Of a stretch of 64,000 nucleotides of DNA, positions 45,296 to 53,595 are shown piece by piece (within the stretch, counting starts at the first letter, position 1; each line of letters opens with the position of its first letter). The notes beneath the pieces are model-generated. The model was given only the letters and a program-made list of their open reading frames with translations, was not told the DNA's origin and made no database searches. The stretch comes from Deltaproteobacteria bacterium. GTDB taxonomy: Bacteria > Desulfobacterota > Syntrophia > Syntrophales > JACQWR01. Both the position numbers and the translations under genes were made by a program. The stretch is taken from positions 39,170-103,169 of the forward strand of contig JAPLJV010000023.1 in NCBI GenBank assembly GCA_026388415.1, in the 5' to 3' direction.

Positions 45296-46096
45296 ATGGA
45301 CTCGGCAGACAGGAAATTTAGAGCTTGTTTTGTGGGCGTTGGTGATAAAGTGGTGGAGATCAGCAAGCCTGTCTTGACAGAATTCAACAGCCTCATCGGT
45401 TATTATCAAAAGTGTCGTGACGATGATTCCTCCTTTGCAGTAGAAGAAAGTAACGAATATCCCCGGCTAATGGTGTTGTCATTAAATGAACAGCAGGATA
45501 GCCACGTACAAGATATTCCCCGCCAAGACCTGATCTTTCTTGTTGGTACTCAGCAAGACCCATTATTTTGGACAACCAGAGAGAAATTGATTACCGGAAA
45601 CAGGTGCTCTTTCCTTTTCACGGTGGTTTTACATGGGACTGGTAATGTCGGCTGGAGTGGTCAGCCCTTAGTCAGTGAATCAATAATTTTCTTGAAGGAA
45701 AGTGGCAGTGAAAAACGCATTATCAAATTTGTAAAAGACATGAGCCGCGTCTGGATGTTCCCACACCTTCTTTCCTGTGACTTTTCCGATATGCACCATG
45801 CCTTATCAGCTACCTCCGGGGCATATCTGTCTTTTGAGAGTCAAACGGCAGATTGCCTGCCTGCCTTCCGCCAATTCTTATCAAACAATCTTGAAACCAT
45901 TCAACGGGCATCTGGCATTTTTTACATCGTTTCCTCGAATTTAGGAAACGACTTTTCAATTTCCAAGCATCTTCAGCCGGTCATTGACGAAATCGGAAAG
46001 GTGGCCACCGGTGAATGCACTGTTGTTGGTTGCGATTCGCTGTATGCGGAAGAAGAAGCTTCTTTCAGTGCGACCATGATTTGCGGTAAAAAGTGA
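45296..46096 (+). CDS. Degenerate FtsZ/tubulin-fold protein
   Basis: 266 residues. The C-terminal half aligns by eye with FtsZ: LSCDFSDMHHALSATSGAY corresponds to FtsZ INxDFADVRTVMSxMGKA, and ASGIFYIVSSNLGNDFSISK to ARGxLINITGGxDLTLFEV. GECTVVGCDSLYAEEEASFS and ATMICG correspond to ANIIxGAxxDE-xxxxxRVSVIATG. The N-terminal half keeps an equivalent of DLVFITAG (DLIFLVG), but the GGGTGTG nucleotide-binding loop is replaced by TQQDPLFW. GTP binding is therefore unlikely. It could be a non-hydrolysing capping or inhibitory partner of host FtsZ; that is inference. Confidence 0.6.
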   Translation: MDSADRKFRACFVGVGDKVVEISKPVLTEFNSLIGYYQKCRDDDSSFAVEESNEYPRLMVLSLNEQQDSHVQDIPRQDLIFLVGTQQDPLFWTTREKLITGNRCSFLFTVVLHGTGNVGWSGQPLVSESIIFLKESGSEKRIIKFVKDMSRVWMFPHLLSCDFSDMHHALSATSGAYLSFESQTADCLPAFRQFLSNNLETIQRASGIFYIVSSNLGNDFSISKHLQPVIDEIGKVATGECTVVGCDSLYAEEEASFSATMICGKK

Positions 46097-46196
46097 CGGG
46101 AATCTGCCGATTATTATTTTTACGTTTACTATGATTATCTTAAATATCCGGATTTTATGGTAATCTGATGATCGAATGACCATCTGGAGGGATTGA

Positions 46197-46393
46197 ATGA
46201 TGCGCTATCTCGGCCATGTTGAAAAAAACATGATGGCGGGATTATACTTAAAAGCTATGGTCAGGAGATAATAACTGGCGATGACGATCAACTTTCATTT
46301 GAGGCCATTGAGATTGAGGGAGCAATCGTACTCGCAAAAGCACCCGTCGATAGAAAGCGTATATGCAATGGACCTCTACAAGATGATGTTTGA
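46197..46393 (+). pseudogene. Small gene with apparent frameshift at an A7 run
   Basis: GGAGGGA is well spaced before ATG ATG. The first frame (MMRYLGHVEKN...) stops at a TAA after 24 codons, while after the run of seven A (about 46223-46229) the neighbouring frame encodes a protein-like GGIILKSYGQEIITGDDDQL and continues to the TGA at 46391. One extra A would fuse them into about 65 residues. This may be a pseudogene, a sequencing error in the homopolymer or programmed slippage. Confidence 0.4.
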
Positions 46394-46441
46394 GCCCTAC
46401 GAAAAAGTGATGTTTGAGTTTAGAGATTGAGGAAGCTAATA

Positions 46442-47263
46442 ATGGCGAACCTGCCGAGTAAGGCGCATGCTGACGTTGTCCGGGTAGCAACGGTTGCCGT
46501 TGCTACAGACGGAAATTATGACAACCAAAGCAGGCTCGCACTCATGCGCAAGGTGGTACGAAAAGCTGCGGGAATTGCCGACGTACTCATCTTCCCTGCG
46601 GGCTACTGCACGACAAAAGGCCGACCATCAACCCGTATCGAATCATTTGCTGAACAGACGCAAGAAATGATCACATCGGCGCAACACGAGATCATCGTTT
46701 GCTTCGGGATAGACGGAAGGGGAACCAGGGATCAGGTAAAGGATCAGACAGCAGTTGCGATTGGCTCTATCGGCATAATTGCCGCGGCCAGGAAGTTTCA
46801 GCCCACAGAGGACGAAGATGGTTTTATTGATGTCGCTCCCGGCCCGTTTATTGGCGAGGGCCAGTACCCAAGGATTTTTGAGATAAGTGGAAAGCGAGTG
46901 TTTCTTGCCGTATGTTACGACAGCTATGGAATCAGGCAGAGATCCTTGGAAAACCCGGATATAGACATGGTCTTCAACCTCGTGCACAAGTTCAATCCAA
47001 GGCCAGAACCGTGCTCCTGCACCCAATACTTCGCAATGTATGGATTTGCCGGCGCTTCAAGGGAATGGGGTTGCCCAACATTTGGCTCAGCAGTTTTCTT
47101 CAATAGACCAATCCCCCCGAGATGGCCCACTGGTGTGCTCTGGAATCAAGGTGCAAAGGAAATCAAATCGTGGAAATATTCAGACAATCCCTTGAATCCT
47201 TTGCAAGAATTCGAGGCTGAAAACGAAACAGAGATGTCACTTGTGAGAGTTTATCACCAGTAA
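46442..47263 (+). CDS. Nitrilase-superfamily-like protein with altered active site
   Basis: 273 residues from the ATG at 46442 (GAGGA, 8-nt spacing). The order of blocks follows carbon-nitrogen hydrolases: VLIFPAGYC (normally FPE, catalytic Glu), AAARKFQPTED (catalytic Lys region) and VFLAVCYDSYG (catalytic Cys). The Glu position is Ala, so normal amidase chemistry is doubtful. It could be an inactive or re-purposed relative. It sits downstream of the FtsZ-like gene. Confidence 0.65.
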   Translation: MANLPSKAHADVVRVATVAVATDGNYDNQSRLALMRKVVRKAAGIADVLIFPAGYCTTKGRPSTRIESFAEQTQEMITSAQHEIIVCFGIDGRGTRDQVKDQTAVAIGSIGIIAAARKFQPTEDEDGFIDVAPGPFIGEGQYPRIFEISGKRVFLAVCYDSYGIRQRSLENPDIDMVFNLVHKFNPRPEPCSCTQYFAMYGFAGASREWGCPTFGSAVFFNRPIPPRWPTGVLWNQGAKEIKSWKYSDNPLNPLQEFEAENETEMSLVRVYHQ

Positions 47264-47272
47264 AAAATATCG

Positions 47273-47623
47273 ATGGTAAGGGGTAATTTGCAGTGCCCTC
47301 ACGATATCACGAATGAAGGAGAAATAAGATGCCAAGCTACCAAGGTGAGTTGGCCCTTTGCCGCCTTTGGCGATCAGGAACTATTTCCCAATTTGACAGC
47401 CAAGGTTACTGCCCAGATTGATGCGATTTGCTTATATCGTCCCTTTGCAGAAGGCAATAAACGCACCGCACCCGTTGCTGCTGATGTCTGCCTTCGGCTT
47501 GACGGTTATCGCCTGCTTCCCTCTGACAAAGTAGAATCCTTTTTCTGGAGCATTGCACGGGGGGAACAGCAACTTGAGGATAGTCAAGCATGGTTGAAAA
47601 AGCAGGTTACTCCGTTGGCTTGA
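47273..47623 (+). pseudogene. Doc/Fic-like toxin remnant
   Basis: 116 codons. Residues about 28-80 match the Doc core (FAAFGDQELFPNL; YRPFAEGNKRTAPVAADVCLRLDGY). The Fic motif HPFxDGNKR has Arg in place of the catalytic His, and the N-terminal 45 or so residues of Doc are missing or replaced by unrelated sequence. No Phd-like antitoxin precedes it. Probably inactive. Confidence 0.65.
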
Positions 47624-47658
47624 TCCTGTTCAAACGTGATGTGGTGAATATTTTTGAT

Positions 47659-48000
47659 TTAGGGCGGAAGGATTTCGCTCATGAATATTTTCAGCTTTTG
47701 AATATTCTTTTTCTCATTTTCTTTCAGTATTTTTGAAACATTAATGGCCACCGATTCCCTGTCATCAGTGGTCAATCCATCTTTTTCCATGAATCGAAAT
47801 AAATCAACCAAGGTCACGTCAAATATTTCACAAAGCCGAAGCAAGGTAGCCAATGTTGGATTAACAAGGCCCCGCTCAAGCTTACCATAATAACGATAAG
47901 AGAAATCCCACCTCTCAAGGTCCTCCTGCTTCAATCCTTTCGCAAGCCTCAATTCCTTAAATCTCAAGCCAATTTGCCGTTTAACATCGCTGATATCCAC
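47659..48000 (-). CDS. XRE-family HTH regulator
   Basis: 113 residues from a GTG at 48000 that is preceded by AGGAGG with 6-nt spacing; an upstream ATG frame has no ribosome site. The HTH_3 domain covers residues 6-65 (RFKELRLAKGLKQEDLERWDFSYRYYGKLERG). The C-terminus is a charged helix. It is convergent with the Doc remnant and divergent from the PD-(D/E)XK-like gene, which it may control. Confidence 0.85.
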   Translation of the reverse strand: MDISDVKRQIGLRFKELRLAKGLKQEDLERWDFSYRYYGKLERGLVNPTLATLLRLCEIFDVTLVDLFRFMEKDGLTTDDRESVAINVSKILKENEKKNIQKLKIFMSEILPP

Positions 48001-48172
48001 AGTGAGCCTCCTAAGCGCATTTATAGTGCATTCAGGAAACCGCATACAGACATCTAAAAGTAGAATATATATTGTATATGTTCCTTTTAAGTGGTATTTT
48101 TAAGGGAGTTCAGTATAGGCGTGAATTTAAGGCTTAATCAAAGTTGTAACTATACAACCGGATTCAACAAAG

Positions 48173-49045
48173 ATGCTCATAGCAGCAACCAAACATAAAC
48201 TAAGATTGAAAAAGACCGGTCTTATAGAGGATGAAGTTACCTCAACAATATTCGGTCCAATTGTGGATATGCCAGGTGGAGCTGCATGGAATATTATAAA
48301 AGGATTATCAAAAGCCTCTGGTATTTCAAAAGAATTACTATCCGACTCTCCCGTTGATAAAGTCGAGGCTAATTTTTGGCCTGATTTTTATAAAAATGTT
48401 TTGGACGAATATCGTATTCATGTAATTCCAGATGTTTATTTTCATTTTAGTTTCCAGGATGGAACTTCCTGCAATGTCCTTCTGGAGGTGAAATGGGGGC
48501 AGGCTTTGGGGCCTCGGTGTGAGTTAGTTCGGCAGTGGACGACGCGTCCAAGGAGCGCTGAGGAATGGATACATTTATACCTCGCCACTTGGGAAGGGCG
48601 AGGTAAATCAGAACGTGACAATTCAATTGAGATTCTTCGGAAGGGGTGCGACGAATTTAGTCTCAAGTGCTATTCGCCTAATGAACCAAAGTTTGTCTTT
48701 CCTCAGTTGCCTAACAAAGAGGCAAATATATGGAAAAACCGTCTCGGTGTGATCGGTTGGCGACATGTCCAAAAACTGGCAACGGAGATGACAAGGAATG
48801 ATTATCCCGAAGCAACGAAGCGATGGGCTAACGGTGTGAAATGCTTCCTTGAGTATCATGGTTATATACCCTTCATCGGTTTTGATTGGCTTCAAGAAGA
48901 AATAATGGCCCCAACATCTCCAGATGACGATATATTTTTCCATATTAAGCCCTGGTTCGGCTTCTTGGCTATTATAGAAATAATCTGTAATGAGAGCGAA
49001 TCAATATTTTTCAGAGGGCAAGTGACACAATTTTCTAAAGATTAA
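48173..49045 (+). CDS. Putative PD-(D/E)XK nuclease-like protein
   Basis: 290 residues, no family recognised at sequence level. A possible PD-(D/E)XK core is visible: IPDVYFHFSFQDG followed by CNVLLEVKWGQ (D...ExK) at about residues 85-110. The flanking HLYLATWEGRGKSERDN helix is consistent. It is followed 21 bp later by a 207-residue protein, so the two may work together. Divergent from an XRE regulator, an arrangement common for accessory or defence modules. The ribosome site is weak. Confidence 0.5.
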   Translation: MLIAATKHKLRLKKTGLIEDEVTSTIFGPIVDMPGGAAWNIIKGLSKASGISKELLSDSPVDKVEANFWPDFYKNVLDEYRIHVIPDVYFHFSFQDGTSCNVLLEVKWGQALGPRCELVRQWTTRPRSAEEWIHLYLATWEGRGKSERDNSIEILRKGCDEFSLKCYSPNEPKFVFPQLPNKEANIWKNRLGVIGWRHVQKLATEMTRNDYPEATKRWANGVKCFLEYHGYIPFIGFDWLQEEIMAPTSPDDDIFFHIKPWFGFLAIIEIICNESESIFFRGQVTQFSKD

Positions 49046-49066
49046 GACAGAAAGGGGGAATGATCT

Positions 49067-49690
49067 ATGGATGGTGCAAAACTTTTAACAGCAGCGAAAA
49101 TTATTGTAAAAGCCGGAGAGCAAATAGAGGCAATTATTTCTATTCTAAAAGAAAAACTTGGAGAAGCACTCACTAACGAAAATATCGAAATTGATGTAGA
49201 TTATGACACCGATGAGGAATATAGCGAGGGAGATTGGATTTACAAGAGTTACCTTTGGGACATTGCATTATTTAAAATAAAAAGAGGCAAAAAAACAAAA
49301 CAACCTTTCGCTCATATTGCTATAAAGGTCGTGCTGTATGATGAAGATGAATGTAAAGATTCAAAATGGGAACCGTCGCTATACATTAGTTACGGAACAG
49401 GTGAGATAGCGTTCGACTTAGAAAGTAGTTTATGGCTATCCCCAAAAAAGAAAGGTTGGGATCTTGATGGTAACAAGCTCTGGAACTGGAAGGAAGAAGA
49501 CGAGCAAGGATGGGGATTTGTTCTACCTTTGGTTAAGCTGAACTTTGAAGAAACACTCGTCGAGCAAATCATCAAACCCGTGAAAAAGCTTTTTGACGGT
49601 ACCGCTTCAGCCGATGCTTTTCCTTCCGATAACGATGGCCTAGCTTTTCGATTTACTCAAGATGTTAATGGTACCAAAATAATTAGTTGA
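49067..49690 (+). CDS. Hypothetical protein paired with the PD-(D/E)XK-like gene
   Basis: 207 residues with an AGAAAGGGGG ribosome site. A short N-terminal helical region (LLTAAKIIVKAGEQIEAI) precedes an acidic, tryptophan-rich beta domain (DVDYDTDEEYSEGDWIYKSY; WGFVLPLVKLNFEE). I do not recognise it. It could be an immunity, effector or adaptor partner of the upstream gene. Confidence 0.6.
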   Translation: MDGAKLLTAAKIIVKAGEQIEAIISILKEKLGEALTNENIEIDVDYDTDEEYSEGDWIYKSYLWDIALFKIKRGKKTKQPFAHIAIKVVLYDEDECKDSKWEPSLYISYGTGEIAFDLESSLWLSPKKKGWDLDGNKLWNWKEEDEQGWGFVLPLVKLNFEETLVEQIIKPVKKLFDGTASADAFPSDNDGLAFRFTQDVNGTKIIS

Positions 49691-49779
49691 ACAATATGGT
49701 CCCTCGGTGTCATTGAATTGAGAACGAATGTTGCGCATAGCAAATTATATGCGATGACAATATTGTAGACTTCCATAAG

Positions 49780-49803
49780 CCCGTCACGCCGATGGGGTTT
49801 TTT
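49780..49803 (+). terminator. Intrinsic terminator
   Basis: CCCGTC-ACGCC-GATGGG stem (one G-U) followed by GTTTTTT, 90 bp after the preceding stop. It ends the nuclease-like pair's transcript. Confidence 0.65.
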
Positions 49804-49864
49804 ATTGCCTATATTTTTGATGTATCGAAAAGGGAATAGTTTTAATAATATCCAATAATTATGT

Positions 49865-49893
49865 TTGACATCTGACGGTAAATATGTTATAAT
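49865..49893 (+). promoter_or_regulatory. Consensus sigma-70 promoter
   Basis: Perfect TTGACA (49865-49870), 17-bp spacer and perfect TATAAT (49888-49893). It is about 145 bp upstream of the tyrosine recombinase gene, giving an untranslated leader of about 135 nt, and probably drives the recombinase-ArdC-RadC gene run. Confidence 0.85.
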
Positions 49894-50037
49894 ATTATCG
49901 AAAGTAAAACATAGTTTGAATTGAATTATCAAATCAGTTTTTCTTCTGTAGCTCATAGCGATCATCATTTCTCAATACTCGTTGTTCATGTAGATTCCTT
50001 AAAATAGCTTATGTGACCAAAGGTCGGGAGGTGCGTA

Positions 50038-50655
50038 ATGAACAGATACGTCATTACCAGGGATAAGTTTATGTCAATAAAAGAAAAGAACAAGCTATTG
50101 CGTTGCTGTAAGAATGGCGCAAGTGCCGATTTATCAGGACAAAGAAAAACTTGGGTGAACCGTTATATGCTTATTCATCTGGCATTGAATAGCGGTTTGA
50201 GGGTTAGTGAAATCGCTTATCTTAAAATAATGGATGTGCGCCTGAGCGGTAAAGAAAATTACCTTATAGTACACGGCAAGGGGGGAAGAAAAAGGGACGT
50301 CTATCTTGATGATGAAATTGTCACGCACCTGAAAAGTTATATCGAAATAAAAAAGAAGGTATGGCAGGAGCCTATTGATGCCCTTGCCCCATTATTTAGC
50401 GGCAGGGCTGGTAATCACTATACGACAACTGCATTAGAGATCAGTTTCAAGAAAGCAGCAGAAAAGGCCGGCCTTCCTAAATATTACTCGATTCACAGTT
50501 CAAGACACACTTACGCAACCTTGCTTCTGGCTAAATCAAAGAACATTCGCTTTGTTCAAAAGCAGTTAGGCCATGCCAGTATTGCAATGACTTCCCTTTA
50601 TGCCGATGTTTTGCCAGAGATGAACCAGAACCTGGCCAATGCCATTTTGAAATAA
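50038..50655 (+). CDS. Tyrosine recombinase, catalytic domain only
   Basis: 205 residues, GGGAGG ribosome site. All catalytic residues are present: Arg in SGLRVSEIAYL, Lys in GKGGRKRDVY, HSSRHTYATLL, His in LGHASIAMT and the nucleophile Tyr in SLYADV. It lacks the N-terminal core-binding domain of Xer/phage integrases. It may resolve circular multimers or move a cassette; integration itself is explained by the serine recombinase. Confidence 0.9.
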   Translation: MNRYVITRDKFMSIKEKNKLLRCCKNGASADLSGQRKTWVNRYMLIHLALNSGLRVSEIAYLKIMDVRLSGKENYLIVHGKGGRKRDVYLDDEIVTHLKSYIEIKKKVWQEPIDALAPLFSGRAGNHYTTTALEISFKKAAEKAGLPKYYSIHSSRHTYATLLLAKSKNIRFVQKQLGHASIAMTSLYADVLPEMNQNLANAILK

Positions 50656-50784
50656 CTTCCATTTTTACCCGCCCTCATTAGTTCCAAACCCATCAAGCCA
50701 CAACTTTTCAACAAACGTGTAATCGAAGCGGGACAGGTGCGTCCGCAGTTCGATGAATAACCAGATGAGAAAGGAGTTATGCAA

Positions 50785-51606
50785 ATGAGTGACAGAGTTA
50801 CGAAAGTTCAAAAGGTGCTTCACGGTATTTTGGAAAAATTCAAGACGGGTGATGTTCCCAAGGCAATTGCTTATTCAATGTTCCCGATCAGAGGCACTCC
50901 TTCGGATCGATGGTCATACCTCAACAGAATCCTCATGCTCTTGTCTGGAACTACGGATGCCAGAGGCATAAAGCAATGGAATGGAGTTGGACGGTCCATA
51001 AAACCGGGATCGAAGGCGCTATACATCCTGGTGCCTTATTTTGTGAAAAAAAGCAGCATTGATGATGACGAAACAGAAATGCTGAAGGGCTTCATGGCCA
51101 AACCGGTTTTCGCGGTTGAGGACACGGAAGGGGAGCCATTGAATTATGAGAAGAAAATCTCTTTGCCGGATTTGCCTTTACTGGAAAGGGCCAAAGAATG
51201 GGGCATTACTGTTACAACAATTTCACCCTTCCCGAAATTCCTTGGTGTTTATATCCCCGGCATAAAGGAAATCGCCTTAGCTTCACCAGAGGAAATCGTC
51301 TTTTTCCATGAGCTGTCTCATGCCGCTTATGAACTCTGTATCGGCAAATTAAAATCGGGGCAACGATGGGATCAGGAAATTATCGCTGAACTGTCAGCCC
51401 AAGCCTTGTGTCATTTAATCGGTAAGCAGCCAAACGATAACTTGGGCAACACATTTAGGTACATTGAAAATTATGCAAAAGGGGCAGGACTAAAGCCGGT
51501 ATCGGCATGCCTGAAAGTTATTGACGATGTTGAGAAGGTACTAAATTTCATTTTGGGAAAGGAGGTGAGTAATCATGTGGAACATTCCTACGAAAGAGCG
51601 GCTTGA
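50785..51606 (+). CDS. ArdC-like antirestriction protein with zincin motif
   Basis: About 273 residues; the ATG at 50785 has AAGGAG at 8-nt spacing. The ArdC N-terminal region (YLNRILMLLSGTTDARGIKQW; GRSIKPGSKALYILVPYF) precedes a metalloprotease motif FFHELSHAAYE (HExxH) with a downstream Glu in IIAELSAQ. ArdC proteins bind ssDNA and protect incoming plasmid DNA from restriction. It overlaps the DUF2958 gene by 32 bp. Confidence 0.85.
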   Translation: MSDRVTKVQKVLHGILEKFKTGDVPKAIAYSMFPIRGTPSDRWSYLNRILMLLSGTTDARGIKQWNGVGRSIKPGSKALYILVPYFVKKSSIDDDETEMLKGFMAKPVFAVEDTEGEPLNYEKKISLPDLPLLERAKEWGITVTTISPFPKFLGVYIPGIKEIALASPEEIVFFHELSHAAYELCIGKLKSGQRWDQEIIAELSAQALCHLIGKQPNDNLGNTFRYIENYAKGAGLKPVSACLKVIDDVEKVLNFILGKEVSNHVEHSYERAA

Positions 51607-51898
51607 TAAAATTCCGAGGCTCTATGAAACGGAAGAGATAGAGCTGAAAGACAAGTTGATTTATTTGCATTTCTTCATTGGTGGCTGTGATTGGTACATT
51701 GCCGAATATGACGGTGATGATCTCTTCTGGGGCTATGCCATTTTAAACAATGACCATGAATGTGCTGAATGGGGATACATTTCCTTCCAGGAACTAAGAG
51801 AAATCAAACTTGAAGGATGGTGCGAAATCGACTGTGAACTTTCGGAGTATTGGAAAATCCGGAAGGCATCGGAGATTAAAAGGATCAGGAATATTTAA
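51575..51898 (+). CDS. DUF2958-type protein
   Basis: 107 residues with a strong AAAGGAGGTGA ribosome site inside the end of the ArdC-like gene. LYETEEIELKDKLIYLHFF, DWYIAEYDGDDLFWGYAIL and EWGYISFQELRE fit the DUF2958 family, commonly carried next to ardC/radC genes on plasmids. Function unknown. Confidence 0.78.
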   Translation: MWNIPTKERLDKIPRLYETEEIELKDKLIYLHFFIGGCDWYIAEYDGDDLFWGYAILNNDHECAEWGYISFQELREIKLEGWCEIDCELSEYWKIRKASEIKRIRNI

Positions 51899-51915
51899 TT
51901 GGAAAGGAGAAAACT

Positions 51916-52347
51916 ATGACTAAATACGCATACCACATTGAAACAAAGCGAATCCGGGATAAAGACTTCCCTTACAACAATGAAGATCTATCCTCACCAG
52001 AGCGAGTATTTCAATTCTGCCGCACCATTCAGGACTTGGACATTGAAAAGCTGATAATCTTACATCTCAATGCTCTGAACCGGCTAATTTGTATCCAATT
52101 GTTTTCGGGTACGATTAATAGTGCCGTGGCGTTTCCCCGAGAAATTATAAAGCATGCCCTGCTGTCAGGGTCATGTAACGTGATCATGGTACACAACCAC
52201 CCATCAGGCGGCCTAAAGTTTTCCGATGCAGATATTCGCCTGACAAGGCTGGTTAAAGAGGCATGCACATTGGTTGATATAAGGCTGCTTGACCACGTGT
52301 TGATTGGCGATGGTCAGACATCAATGCAAGAACAAGGGCTTATTTAG
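51916..52347 (+). CDS. RadC-like JAB-domain protein
   Basis: 143 residues with GGAAAGGAG upstream. Contains the RadC/MPN core only: LIILHLNALNRLICIQLFSG, VIMVHNHPSGGLKFSDADI (JAMM-type metal site) and LLDHVLIGDG. It lacks the HhH N-terminus of chromosomal RadC, as is usual for plasmid and phage copies. Role unknown. Confidence 0.88.
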   Translation: MTKYAYHIETKRIRDKDFPYNNEDLSSPERVFQFCRTIQDLDIEKLIILHLNALNRLICIQLFSGTINSAVAFPREIIKHALLSGSCNVIMVHNHPSGGLKFSDADIRLTRLVKEACTLVDIRLLDHVLIGDGQTSMQEQGLI

Positions 52348-52369
52348 TTGTATAAAGCAGGAGCGAAAC

Positions 52370-52561
52370 ATGAAGCAGATGATTGAAGTGTGGGGACTCG
52401 CCGCAGGGCGTAATAGTACGAAAGAGGCGGCCAGGGGAGCATTTACTTGGCGTCGTTATGAACCGGGAAATGTCCGAAAGGAAGACTGGCTGTTAATCAT
52501 GAGTACCAGGGCAGTGATGGTTTATGAGACAACTGAAAATGAGAAATCTGTTAGGAGGTAG
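52370..52561 (+). CDS. Small conserved-looking hypothetical protein
   Basis: 63 residues from the ATG at 52370 (CAGGAG upstream); an upstream in-frame extension lies inside radC. Sequence runs MKQMIEVWGLAAGRNSTKEA to TTENEKSVRR. No family recognised. It is 3 bp upstream of the C39-like gene and cotranscribed with it. Confidence 0.6.
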   Translation: MKQMIEVWGLAAGRNSTKEAARGAFTWRRYEPGNVRKEDWLLIMSTRAVMVYETTENEKSVRR

Positions 52562-52564
52562 GAC

Positions 52565-53101
52565 ATGGACTTAGAAATACCGGTCTACGAACAAGGTTAT
52601 CTGGACGGTCTTTGCGGCGTTTACAGTATTATCAACGCCACGAGGTTGCTTGTGAAGAATATTTCAGAGGAAGAATCAATGCAGTTGTTCAAAAAGTGCC
52701 TAACTCATGTGGAACGAAAGAAAAGCTTGAGCCACGTAATCACAGACGGGATTTCAAGAACAGAGTTAATGAGCATTTTAAAAGATATTGTGACGGCTGA
52801 TTATCCGATTATCAGCAAATTCCCTTTTCGTGGTGTCAGGAATATTGGCGTGCAGGATTTCTTTGGAGAGATACGAGCCTTTCTTAATGAGAAAGGAACA
52901 AGGGCTGTCATTGTTGGGTTTGATTGCCGTGACTGGGATCATTGGACGGTGGTCAAATCAGTATCACCAAAACGGGTAACGCTATTTGATTCTGCGATGA
53001 TGAAAACCATAAACATTTCTAATTGCATGTTGGAAAAGAAAACCAAGGCAAAACAATATAAATTTTCAGTTAATGAAACCTTCTTTTTACTCACTAAGTA
53101 A
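52565..53101 (+). CDS. C39-like cysteine peptidase-fold protein
   Basis: 178 residues, RBS GGAGG. A papain-like triad can be read: Cys in YLDGLCGVYSIINATRLL, His in RDWDHWTVVKSVS and Asp in VTLFDSAMMK. This is the C39/peptidase-like arrangement, without a signal peptide or transporter, so it would act in the cytoplasm. The target is unknown. Confidence 0.72.
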   Translation: MDLEIPVYEQGYLDGLCGVYSIINATRLLVKNISEEESMQLFKKCLTHVERKKSLSHVITDGISRTELMSILKDIVTADYPIISKFPFRGVRNIGVQDFFGEIRAFLNEKGTRAVIVGFDCRDWDHWTVVKSVSPKRVTLFDSAMMKTINISNCMLEKKTKAKQYKFSVNETFFLLTK

Positions 53102-53182
53102 ACCAAGTCGCCTACAATCACAAACATTAAAATCAGGTACGTTAAACATATCTGATAGTTATTCATTTATGGAGGATTATTA

Positions 53183-53374
53183 ATGGAAAAGCAAAGGCCC
53201 ACAGTAAAACTTATTAGTCAAGATGGAAATGCGTTTTTTATTCTCGGAACAGTCAGAAAAGCCTTGTTGAAAGAAGGGATGGAGATTGATGCAAAAGAGT
53301 TCATGGAGAAAGCAACTTCGGGAGATTATGACAACTTGCTAAGGGTTGTCATGGATTATGTTGATGTGGAATAG
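53183..53374 (+). CDS. Small hypothetical protein
   Basis: 63 residues with a good GGAGG site. Contains LISQDGNAFFILGTVRKALL and a helical acidic C-terminus. Resembles small plasmid-borne proteins of unknown function; no specific family is claimed. Confidence 0.65.
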   Translation: MEKQRPTVKLISQDGNAFFILGTVRKALLKEGMEIDAKEFMEKATSGDYDNLLRVVMDYVDVE

Positions 53375-53446
53375 CCAACCCAAGTTGTTTGAATGGCAGA
53401 TCATGGTTCAAAATCCCTTCGGAAACTGAATCACAATTCACAAGTA

Positions 53447-53490
53447 AAGTTTAAATCGTGCCGCCATATGGAACGGTCGGGTGATATTCT
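53447..53490 (+). repeat. Copy 1 of a 44-bp intergenic motif
   Basis: Similar to 55198-55241; the last 22 positions (53469-53490) agree at 18 of 22, including TGGAACG and GTGATAT. It lies about 105 bp upstream of the RNA methyltransferase gene. Possible promoter or operator. Confidence 0.55.
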
Positions 53491-53595
53491 ATGTCCGAAG
53501 AAGGCACAAATGAATTTGTACCATCACTAAAAGGCCTAAGCGATTTCGGTAACGCGCTTATTGCCAGATTGCTTTAAATTGAAAGGAGTTACTAT

